From an uncultured Lachnospiraceae bacterium (GTDB lineage: Bacteria; Bacillota; Clostridia; Lachnospirales; Lachnospiraceae), in the NCBI GenBank assembly GCA_910586755.1, contig CAJUJM010000074.1, forward strand, positions 1 to 15,158: a DNA stretch of 15,158 bases, written 5' to 3'. The position numbers were made by a program, and so were the translations under genes. Every line of letters begins with the position of its first letter. Position 1 is the first letter of the stretch. The notes below the pieces were generated by a model. The model was not told where the DNA came from. It made no database searches and saw only the letters and a program-made list of their open reading frames with translations. Shown here piece by piece: positions 6,335-12,222 of this stretch.

Positions 6335-6363
6335 TTGCTATTTTCCCTCACAGATAGTATCAT
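6335..6363 (+). promoter_or_regulatory. Promoter of lipoprotein C gene
   Basis: TTGCTA (6335-6340), 17 bp, TATCAT (6358-6363), followed by AGGAGG (6384-6389) and ATG at 6398. Same architecture as in copies A and B. Confidence 0.65.
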
Positions 6364-6397
6364 TAACTTACCAGTTTATTTCCAGGAGGAAACCATT

Positions 6398-6958
6398 ATG
6401 AAAAAATTTTTATTTACTGTATTACTTATTTCCACCTTATTTTTGCCAGCCTGCTCAAAGCAGCAAGATTCCACCGCTTTTCCTGAAGATCTCATTGTGG
6501 TTCTTCCCGATGGGAAAGAGCTTTCTTTGTATATGCCTCATGATGATGCGGCTGAGATTCTGGGGGTGGCTGATTACACAGATACTGACCTTTTTGGTGG
6601 TAAAATGTATATTTACGAGGATTTAGGCTTGGAGACAGGTTATAATGAAGGACTTCTCGCTTATATCTCCATAGATGAAACTTCCCCCTGTACCTTAAAA
6701 AATGGACTTAACCCTTCTTCTGGAAAATCAGACTTCGTTAAAGCCGGTTTTTCAGACAATCCTTATGGGATTAAATACTATTCAATCAGTGAGCAACATT
6801 ATATTCCTAGCGCAGAGCCCCCAGAAGCAGAGTTTTCTTTTCGCTCAGTCGCCACTGTGTTTGTATATCCGGGCTATAAAGAAGCCGATTCCCCATATTT
6901 TGATGGTTATTCAATAACAGTTAACGATGGCTACTGCTCAATATACGGATGGAACTAA
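6398..6958 (+). CDS. Small phage-borne lipoprotein, paralog C
   Basis: The product is 186 residues, with signal peptide MKKFLFTVLLISTLFLPAC; the lipobox is LPAC, with Pro at -2, a less usual residue there, and the lipidated Cys at 19. The mature part follows the family pattern: SKQQDSTAFPEDLIVVLPDG, LSLYMPHDDAAEILG, SPCTLKNGLNPSSGKSDF and the ending YCSIYGWN. Variation against paralog B concentrates at residues 58-72 and 118-157, while the N-terminal third is nearly invariant. It lies between the duplicated tape measure fragment and an xkdQ/xkdP scar, antisense to the tail genes, with its own promoter and terminator. The start at 6398 is set by the ribosome binding site; the open frame reaching 6266 is not used. 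Function unknown. Confidence 0.85.
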   Translation: MKKFLFTVLLISTLFLPACSKQQDSTAFPEDLIVVLPDGKELSLYMPHDDAAEILGVADYTDTDLFGGKMYIYEDLGLETGYNEGLLAYISIDETSPCTLKNGLNPSSGKSDFVKAGFSDNPYGIKYYSISEQHYIPSAEPPEAEFSFRSVATVFVYPGYKEADSPYFDGYSITVNDGYCSIYGWN

Positions 6959-7201
6959 TAAAATCCCCTATCTATCCACCCATATCATCTGCTTCTATTC
7001 ACAATGAATCAGATGATATGGATAGGCTTTCCTTTCTGCTTTCTTTAGAATGTACCCGACCATTTTAACAGACTTAATGTCTTTCCCGCCAGGTATAGAT
7101 GCCCTCCCGGCAAGCAGGCTGTAGGTCTGATATACCGCTCCCCCATTGATTCCTATCCGATCCGGTGGCGAAGGAAAGATAAAAGTATCTAAATAAATCA
7201 T
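6959..7201 (-). pseudogene. Truncated xkdP fused to an xkdQ 3' fragment
   Basis: From 7201 the frame reads as the first 46 residues of XkdP (MIYLDTFIFPSPPDRIG...). It is then thrown out of frame by one extra T in a T-run near 7066. The shifted frame runs into xkdQ 3'-end sequence and ends at 6995 with KAYPYHLIHCE, a piece of the SH3-like domain. The rest of the xkdQ end continues to 6959 out of frame. The start overlaps the tape measure stop by ATGA, so this is the original xkdP of that tape measure gene, now replaced in function by the complete copy at 5349-5999. A 68-residue chimeric peptide could be translated by coupling. Confidence 0.8.
6967..7037 (+). terminator. Terminator of lipoprotein C
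   Basis: CATATCATCTG (6981-6991) pairs perfectly with CAGATGATATG (7010-7020). CCTATC (6967-6972) pairs with GATAGG (7021-7026) across an 8-base bulge. CTTTCCTTTC follows. It derives from the same xkdQ 3' coding end as the hairpin at 962-1020, but the arms have changed together (for example GATAGG/CCTATC in place of the GGGTGGG/CCCACCC arms), which suggests pairing has been maintained. Confidence 0.55.
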
Positions 7202-10200
7202 GCTATCTCACCTGGAATATTCCCATTGGCCCTGAGTACCATCCTGGCTATATCAGCGGCCATCTCATCTAACATGCTGGACAAGCTTTGCCGGACTTTT
7301 GTTTCCATTACTTCCTGTGAATCTGTCCCATTTACCTGAATGATGTTTTGTGGGTTAAAGGACAGTTGCACCTGAGTGGTTCCGTTTTCCTTTCTTGTGC
7401 GTGTCTGTCCGAGAAAGAACACGGGAGCCGGAGATTCTGCCATATTGTAAATGATGCCTTCCTTGTGAAATCCTATTCCAAGATATCGTCCTGTCTTCTG
7501 GTATAATTCAAGACCTCTCCTCCGGTATTTCCCAGACAAGGGAATTACCGCTTCCGGCCCATCCTCCCCGATCCAGGATAATTCCGGCCCGGAAGTAAAT
7601 CCTCCCAATGCCCGCTTACCAGGTTCTTTTCCATGAGTGAGCCTTTTGAATGTATAACCTTCTTTCCTCCTCGGCATGGTTTCCTCAAGCGATGGGCCAG
7701 TAAAATCCCATCTGATATTAATTTTTATATCCTCTGGCAGAATATCCAGCTCCTGGTTTAATTCGCCTATGACTTCCAGAACCGGCTGGACATTCTCCTG
7801 AATCTCAGCTATTCCGTCCGCCAGCATTTTCATCTTTTCCCATTTCTCATCTTGTTCTGAAAAGCCGGGAAGGACTTGTTCCACCATTCCTGCTGTCTCT
7901 GGATCCAATTCACCTGTTAATTTTAAAATCTCATAGGCAGACTGAAAGAGTTCTAATTTTCTCCGTTCTTCATCTAAATTAATACCGGCATCTAGTTCTT
8001 TAACTAATACTGAGGAATCATAGTATTCTTTTAGTTGGGCTTTCCGGTCGTTTAGAGCGGCACAGAGCTCGTCTATTTCATCAAGTCTTTTACGGTTTTC
8101 TCCTTTCTTTTTTCTTACCTCATCTGCAAAAGCACTCATTTCCCATGCATTAAGAGACTCATTATTATACTCCTCATAAAGTGCATTGGCCTCTTTAATA
8201 AGTCTTTTTGCTTCCTCACTTTTAGGATCCAAAGTCTGATACTGTAAAATAATATCCGTCATTTTGTCAGTATAATGATACGATTTCTCCCACTCTGGCT
8301 GCAATATTTCTAGTCGAGTCTCGTCTTCCTTATAACCTGATATAATCTCCGGAAGATTTTGCTTCACCTCCTGCAGCCCTACCTTTAGATGGCGGTTCTC
8401 CTGCTCCAGTTCCCGCTTAGACTTTTTTTCTATATAATCAAGCTCCTCCCCAAGCTTTTCTATCCTGACATCACTCAGCCCATTTAACTTCTCATACTGA
8501 GTAATCATAGCCGGAAACATGTCCTGCAAATCCTTCAAAATCTGTTTCATCCGCACCTGGGCTTCCTCTGCCTTTGTCCCGTCAAATTCTCCGTCATTCA
8601 GGCCCTTTTTTAACTCCTCATACTCCCCTAACAGCTCCTTCGCCACATCTACTTTAGAGACCGTTTCGTTATAATTTTCTACCGCCTGCTCCAGATCATC
8701 CCCCAGCTCTGTCAGGGCGTCTAATGCCTTCTCCTTATCTGATCGAAACATATCTGACAGGAGATCCCCGCCCCAAAGAGCCGCCAGTCCTCCCATCCCG
8801 GCACCCACAAATGTGCCTGCTCCAGGCGCGATTAGGGTTCCTATACCTGCGCCTGCGGCAACCAATCCGCCTTTTGCAAGCCCGGTTTTCATCAGCCTCT
8901 CTCTATTCTCTGCTATGGCGGTTCTCCTGGACGCGCGAATGTCTCTCACCGCCGAGCCAAGCCCCATAAGAGCCAGCACTCCCCCGGCAATGCTCGCCAT
9001 CGTAGAAAGGGAAATCCCTGTCCCGGCTGCAGCCCCGGAAGCAGTTCCCGCTGCTGCCGCTGCCTGGGCTGTTCCGGATGATGCAACAGCGCCAGATGAC
9101 GGCTGAAGCAACTTCCATATGGATTTTATTGCAGAAAAGATATTCATTGCCCCTTTTCCAATTACCGTTCCCGCTTCTAAACCTTTCAAACCAGCCATAC
9201 CCACCAGTGCGGTGGAAAGAATGGATGTTCCGCCTCCGAAAAAGGAACTTTTATATATTCTGGATATTGCCTCTTGCAATGCGGCGCTGATTTTCTGTCC
9301 CTCAAAGCTTTCTAAAAATCCATCTACAAAGCTTTTTCCCACGGACAGCCCCTCTTCTGCCGCGCCGCTATTTACGACTCCGACGATTGCCAGAATCCCC
9401 TGGTTAAATCCTGTTCCCAAAAAGCTGCCCAGTTCTCCGGCTGCTTCTGTTATCTGCTCTTTTCCCTGTGAATTCCACCACTGGGAAAATGGTTCCCCTA
9501 TTAAGCGATCCCAGGCAATTTCTATTTTTCCAAAAAAGTCTGCGCCTTTCCAAACCGGATCTTCTATTAGCTTTTCCGCCGCTTTTTGAACGCCTTCTAT
9601 CTGCCTGGTAAGGAAACTGCCAAGCTCTGCCCCCATCTCCTGCAGGCGATCCAGCCACCCCAGGATCTTATCTTCGTTGTCATCCAGCCAACCGGTAACT
9701 TTTTCCAGCCCCGGTTTTAATCCTTCCCAAAGGCCTGTCTCCCACTTTTCTATAAGTGTATTTCGGAACTTGTCAGAAACAGTGCCAAGGAAGCCTTTTA
9801 TACTTTTGGATTCTGTATTTTCCAGGTCAAAGCCAAGGGTAAGGGACAGCTTAGGGCTTTCGCTTTGTTCATAGTCTCCGGCAATATTTGCAGGAGCTGC
9901 CATGGCTCCAAAAGCCCCTTCCAGTCCAAAGGTCATATTGCGGACAGATGACAGAAGACTTAAAATTCCCCTGACAGGCCGTGTTACATAATCTGTTGCC
10001 TTTAACGTGACATTCCAGGTTTTTCCGGTTAATTCCTTTAAGCTGCTTTGGGTCTTTTGAAGAACAGGAGAAAGGTGATCCCGGGCTTCCATTAAAATTT
10101 CGATTCGCTCACGGTTCAGTTCCTTTAACGCCCGCTTCACCTGTTTGCTGGCATTGTCTGCCATATCCAGACCCTTCTTTAATTTCCGGGCAGACTTTTC

Positions 10201-10245
10201 CATTCCGTCAAAAACGGAAATATCAATGGTTATTGTCTTTGCCAC
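7198..10245 (-). CDS. xkdO: Tail tape measure protein (XkdO-like)
   Basis: The product is 1015 residues and sets tail length. Order: charged helical N-terminus (1-75), a GKTWNVTLKATDYVTRPVRG segment (74-93) typical of clostridial tape measures, an alpha-helical middle, glycine/alanine-rich membrane-active segments (about 338-372, 388-432 and 456-492), a long coiled-coil region (505-830), and the conserved C-terminal motif GGFTSGPELSWIGEDGPEAVIPL (881-903). The last ~95 residues are duplicated at 5996-6298. The start is GTG at 10245 with GGGAGGTGA upstream, two bases after the stop of the chaperone frameshift extension. At about 1.5 angstrom per residue the length would fit a tail of roughly 150 nm. 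xkdO is named by position; the N-terminal sequence is not closely recognised. Confidence 0.88.
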   Translation of the reverse strand: MAKTITIDISVFDGMEKSARKLKKGLDMADNASKQVKRALKELNRERIEILMEARDHLSPVLQKTQSSLKELTGKTWNVTLKATDYVTRPVRGILSLLSSVRNMTFGLEGAFGAMAAPANIAGDYEQSESPKLSLTLGFDLENTESKSIKGFLGTVSDKFRNTLIEKWETGLWEGLKPGLEKVTGWLDDNEDKILGWLDRLQEMGAELGSFLTRQIEGVQKAAEKLIEDPVWKGADFFGKIEIAWDRLIGEPFSQWWNSQGKEQITEAAGELGSFLGTGFNQGILAIVGVVNSGAAEEGLSVGKSFVDGFLESFEGQKISAALQEAISRIYKSSFFGGGTSILSTALVGMAGLKGLEAGTVIGKGAMNIFSAIKSIWKLLQPSSGAVASSGTAQAAAAAGTASGAAAGTGISLSTMASIAGGVLALMGLGSAVRDIRASRRTAIAENRERLMKTGLAKGGLVAAGAGIGTLIAPGAGTFVGAGMGGLAALWGGDLLSDMFRSDKEKALDALTELGDDLEQAVENYNETVSKVDVAKELLGEYEELKKGLNDGEFDGTKAEEAQVRMKQILKDLQDMFPAMITQYEKLNGLSDVRIEKLGEELDYIEKKSKRELEQENRHLKVGLQEVKQNLPEIISGYKEDETRLEILQPEWEKSYHYTDKMTDIILQYQTLDPKSEEAKRLIKEANALYEEYNNESLNAWEMSAFADEVRKKKGENRKRLDEIDELCAALNDRKAQLKEYYDSSVLVKELDAGINLDEERRKLELFQSAYEILKLTGELDPETAGMVEQVLPGFSEQDEKWEKMKMLADGIAEIQENVQPVLEVIGELNQELDILPEDIKINIRWDFTGPSLEETMPRRKEGYTFKRLTHGKEPGKRALGGFTSGPELSWIGEDGPEAVIPLSGKYRRRGLELYQKTGRYLGIGFHKEGIIYNMAESPAPVFFLGQTRTRKENGTTQVQLSFNPQNIIQVNGTDSQEVMETKVRQSLSSMLDEMAADIARMVLRANGNIPGEIA

Positions 10246-10247
10246 TC

Positions 10248-10918
10248 TTACTCACCTCCCTGTTCCTGGTTTTCTCCGTCCAGGTTGTTTTCTACAATAA
10301 TAGATGCTGACAGAAAGGCCCTGTCCACGCAGGAAAGGGCCTCAAACTGGCTTGGCAATAGTTTTAAATCCTGGATTGCCCGATGCCGGATCACGAATTC
10401 TTTACATCCGGCCCGGATGAGTTTTTTACGGTGTCTTCCAATGCCTCTTCGTCCTCGTCCCGATAGCCGGAAAGAGCGCTGATGGCGTCTACGATCCGCT
10501 CTTTTTCTCCTGCCAGCAATACCTGGTCAATGGTTTCCCATCCGGTTACAACCGGGTACTGGCTCTCCAGGGCCTTCCACAGTTCCTTGTTATCCCAGGT
10601 CTCCGTCTTATTGACCGTCGCCTCGTAAATTAACATAGAACGGAATTTTGTCATGTCCGTGTCTTCCGGCATTTTCACCCCATAGGTGCGGTTTTTCTTA
10701 TAACTGGTGCATTTCTGCCTCAAGTCCTTGCTCTTTTTCTCGGATACCGGCCGGATAACCAGGTTAAAATACTTTACCCCGTTTCTGGATACCTGGATTT
10801 CCTGGGTCTCCTCCGCCACATTCCGGGCAGCGGCAATGATGCCTTCCAGGATGCTGTGGGACTGGGCGGTAAGCTCCTCCTGGCTTGCTGCTGTGTTTTC
10901 TTCATTATGGATTTTCAT
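10248..10918 (-). CDS. Tail assembly chaperone, -1 frameshift product (gpGT-like)
   Basis: After the A_AAA_AAC site (10427-10421) the -1 frame is open for 57 more codons and ends at TAA 10250-10248, giving a 223-residue fusion. The extension begins LIRAGCKEFVIRHRAIQDLK and continues with LLPSQFEALSCVDRAFL and ASIIVENN. The LPSQFEALSxxDRAFL pattern is what I recall from the T-part of clostridial tail chaperones. The T-part is known in lambda-like phages to recruit tail tube subunits, while the G-part binds the tape measure. Its stop is two bases from the tape measure GTG. The frame has no start codon of its own with a ribosome binding site, so frameshifting is the natural explanation. Frameshift efficiency cannot be read from the sequence. 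Confidence 0.8.
10391..10918 (-). CDS. xkdN: Tail assembly chaperone XkdN-like (short product)
   Basis: The product is 175 residues and lies between tail tube and tape measure genes, the fixed position of the gpG-like tail assembly chaperone. Features typical of XkdN include the VSRNGVKYFNLVIRPVSEKK strand region, RQKCTSYKKN, a LIYEATVNKTETWDNKELW segment (about 101-119) and ALESQYPVVTGWETIDQVLLAGE (121-143). The acidic tail DEDEEALEDTV precedes the slippery site. AGGAGG lies 10 bases upstream of the ATG. The chaperone is expected to bind the tape measure protein during tail assembly. Its last codons overlap the frameshift region, and most ribosomes should stop at 10391. Confidence 0.85.
   Translation of the reverse strand: MKIHNEENTAASQEELTAQSHSILEGIIAAARNVAEETQEIQVSRNGVKYFNLVIRPVSEKKSKDLRQKCTSYKKNRTYGVKMPEDTDMTKFRSMLIYEATVNKTETWDNKELWKALESQYPVVTGWETIDQVLLAGEKERIVDAISALSGYRDEDEEALEDTVKNSSGPDVKNS
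10421..10427 (-). promoter_or_regulatory. Programmed -1 frameshift slippery heptamer A_AAA_AAC
   Basis: The minus-strand heptamer is in phase with the XkdN frame (GTA AAA AAC), ten codons before its stop. It is one of the strongest known -1 slippery sequences. A small inverted repeat CATCC...GGATG (10405-10419) begins one base after the heptamer, closer than a usual stimulatory stem-loop, so it may or may not contribute. Confidence 0.85.
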
Positions 10919-11001
10919 TTTGTTTGTCCTCCTGTATAAATTTTGGATTAAAAAAACTGCTTTATAGTTTTTCTATCTTTTCTTCATAAAACCAAATCTT
11001 T

Positions 11002-11037
11002 ATACGTATTGCTTTTATACGTATATTATATTATAAT
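11002..11037 (+). promoter_or_regulatory. hicAB promoter with paired operator palindromes
   Basis: TTGCTT (11009-11014), 17 bp and TATAAT (11032-11037) form a strong promoter. Two copies of the palindrome ATACGTAT (11002-11009 and 11017-11024), centres 15 bp apart, overlap the -35 element and spacer. This is what is expected for repression by the ribbon-helix-helix domain of HicB binding as a multimer. AAGGAGG lies at 11047-11053. Confidence 0.7.
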
Positions 11038-11061
11038 CCCCCTTGTAAGGAGGAATAGGAA

Positions 11062-11250
11062 ATGCCCAAAAAGCCAATCGAGATGGAAAGAATCATCCTT
11101 TCTGACGGTTGGGTGTTTAAGTCTCAAACCGGTTCACACCGTCATTACATATACCCGATAAAGAATGGAAAAGTTACGATTCCTTTTCACTCCAAAGCAT
11201 TGCCAAAAGGCACCGAAAATTCCATCTTAAAACAGGCAGGACTGAAATAG
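11062..11250 (+). CDS. hicA: HicA family mRNA-interferase toxin
   Basis: The product is 62 residues, the standard HicA length, with a double-stranded-RNA-binding-like fold. Diagnostic features are the N-terminal helix, the GWVFKSQTGSHRHYIYP strand-loop with the catalytic His in Gly24-Ser25-His26, and the KVTIPFHSKALPKGTENSIL segment before the last helix ending KQAGLK. HicA cleaves mRNA when free and is neutralised by HicB. It is the first gene of a two-gene plus-strand operon inserted between the tube and chaperone genes, against the direction of the tail operon. All expected key residues appear present, so it is likely active. A hairpin straddles its stop codon (11235-11257). Confidence 0.93.
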   Translation: MPKKPIEMERIILSDGWVFKSQTGSHRHYIYPIKNGKVTIPFHSKALPKGTENSILKQAGLK

Positions 11251-11257
11251 TCCTGCC
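11235..11257 (+). promoter_or_regulatory. Hairpin across the hicA stop codon
   Basis: GGCAGGACT (11235-11243) and AGTCCTGCC (11249-11257) form a perfect 9-bp stem with a 5-base loop that contains part of the hicA stop codon (TAG 11248-11250). No T-run follows, so it is not a classic terminator. It could set the ratio of HicA to HicB by stabilising transcript ends or by affecting coupling to the hicB ribosome binding site (AGGAGG at 11265-11270). Confidence 0.45.
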
Positions 11258-11278
11258 GTCCTATAGGAGGTATATTAT

Positions 11279-11707
11279 ATGTTGTCTGTGTATCCTGCTT
11301 GTTTCTGTAAAGAAGAAAACGGCTATTCTGTTTTCTTTCCTGACCTGAATTGGCTTTCTACTTGTGGAGATACCCTGGAAGATGCCATGTCTATGGCTAT
11401 TGATTGTCTGGCTGGTTATCTTTATGAGTGCCAAAAAAATAATGAATTAGTCCCAGTAGCTTCCGAGATTACGACACTCTCTGTTGAAGGACAACTGAAA
11501 GAGTTGTATGAAGGCTCTCCTGTTCCTTCTCATTTTGTAAACATGGTATCTGTGGATGTCTGCTCTTATGCAAAAGAGCATTTTGAAAAATCTGTAAAAA
11601 AGACTTTGTCCATTCCGGCCTGGTTAAACAAAGCTGCTTTAGAACAAGGTATTAATTTCTCTCAGGTACTCCAAGAAGCTCTCCTTACAAAGCTGAAACT
11701 TCACTAA
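11279..11707 (+). CDS. hicB: HicB family antitoxin
   Basis: The product is 142 residues. The N-terminal half is the partial RNase H-like HicB fold: YPACFCKEENGYSVFFPDL, then STCGDTLEDAMSMAIDCLAG (27-46). The C-terminal part (about 105-140), KKTLSIPAWLNKAALEQG and NFSQVLQEAL, is a ribbon-helix-helix DNA-binding module, which fits the paired ATACGTAT operators upstream of hicA. HicB binds and blocks HicA and represses its own operon. It starts 28 bases after the hicA stop behind ATAGGAGGT. The tail tube gene is convergent, with its stop 44 bases further on. Confidence 0.92.
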   Translation: MLSVYPACFCKEENGYSVFFPDLNWLSTCGDTLEDAMSMAIDCLAGYLYECQKNNELVPVASEITTLSVEGQLKELYEGSPVPSHFVNMVSVDVCSYAKEHFEKSVKKTLSIPAWLNKAALEQGINFSQVLQEALLTKLKLH

Positions 11708-11734
11708 TTAACTTCCCTTTATGCTTTATTTATA

Positions 11735-11779
11735 GCAGAGCGGGCTTTTCATTACCGATCTACCGTAAGCCTGCTCTGC
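11735..11779. terminator. Hairpin between convergent hicB and tail tube gene
   Basis: GCAGAGCGGGCTT (11735-11747) pairs with AAGCCTGCTCTGC (11767-11779), 13 bp with one G-T wobble. It covers the last codons of the tail tube gene. There is no clear T-run on either side, so it may be a weak bidirectional transcription barrier or an RNA-end stabiliser. A strong minus-strand terminator would cut off the distal tail genes, so I rate this as structural evidence only. Confidence 0.35.
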
Positions 11780-12219
11780 AGCTCCGGAACCTGATTTACG
11801 AAGAAGCTCCAGGATCGCTTAATGGCGTCTCCTACCCCGATATTCTGTAAATCAATGGTTCCGGACGGGATTACCTCCCGGTAAACCACCCGCTCCTGGG
11901 ATCCGTTTCTTCCCTGAAGCACGCCCTGGAAACTCCATTCCGGCATGATCTGCTCATTCATAAAGTCAAATAAATCCTCAATGAACTGATCGTCTTCAAT
12001 TACCACCTGGCTGGCGGTAAAGGTGATTCCGAAGGTGTTTAATCCTTCATGCTCCTGGGCGTCCCCCAGGACAGAGTATTTTGCATTGTTAAAGGCGGCC
12101 TGGGACTGAAAGCTCTCAATTGTCGCTAACAATACCCCGTCACTGCTGTAAAATGCGCCGTCTTTTCCCGTTCTCATATGCCGGGCATCTGCTCCGGCTC
12201 TTGTGTTTAACTTCGCCAT
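11752..12219 (-). CDS. xkdM: Phage tail tube protein XkdM-like
   Basis: The product is 155 residues, typical of the XkdM (DUF2001) tail tube protein of PBSX-like phages; it polymerises into the inner tube inside the sheath. Visible hallmarks are the start MAKLNTRAGADARHMRTGKDGAFY, then an LATIESFQSQAAFNNAKYSVLG region, a central FTASQVVIEDDQFIEDLFDF segment (68-87) and a C-terminal GVGDAIKRSWSFFVNQVPEL. The start has GGAGG in the short gap after the sheath stop, 3 bases of spacing between the two genes. Downstream the operon is interrupted by hicAB. Confidence 0.92.
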   Translation of the reverse strand: MAKLNTRAGADARHMRTGKDGAFYSSDGVLLATIESFQSQAAFNNAKYSVLGDAQEHEGLNTFGITFTASQVVIEDDQFIEDLFDFMNEQIMPEWSFQGVLQGRNGSQERVVYREVIPSGTIDLQNIGVGDAIKRSWSFFVNQVPELQSRLTVDR

Positions 12220-12222
12220 AAA

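Larger units (their letters stand above)
911..7201. repeat. Tandemly amplified and pruned region containing lipoprotein genes
   Basis: Partial copies of one ancestral unit (tape measure 3' end, xkdP, xkdQ, antisense lipoprotein gene) occur in the same order several times. Unit I: full tape measure gene, truncated xkdP, xkdQ end, lipoprotein C. Unit II: tape measure 3' end, full xkdP, internally deleted xkdQ, lipoprotein B. Unit III: xkdQ end, lipoprotein A. Unit IV: xkdQ and xkdP scraps, the unrelated lipoprotein D, full xkdQ, lipoprotein 3' relic. One intact copy of each tail gene survives. The copies have diverged clearly, so the amplification is not recent. Confidence 0.7.

Noticed and set aside
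3860..6958. Diversity-generating retroelement or phase-variable cassette system for the lipoprotein repeats
   Set aside because: There is no reverse transcriptase, no template/variable repeat with adenine-biased changes, no recombinase gene and no inverted-repeat site pairs; each copy has its own promoter.
8813..9589. Plus-strand frames opposite the tape measure gene
   Set aside because: They are antisense to a long well-supported gene, rich in Pro/Ser/Ala as expected from the complement of its codons, and lack ribosome binding sites.
10316..10345. Inverted repeat GGCCCT...AGGGCC as a terminator before the tape measure gene
   Set aside because: It lies within the frameshift extension coding sequence and has no T-run on the minus strand.
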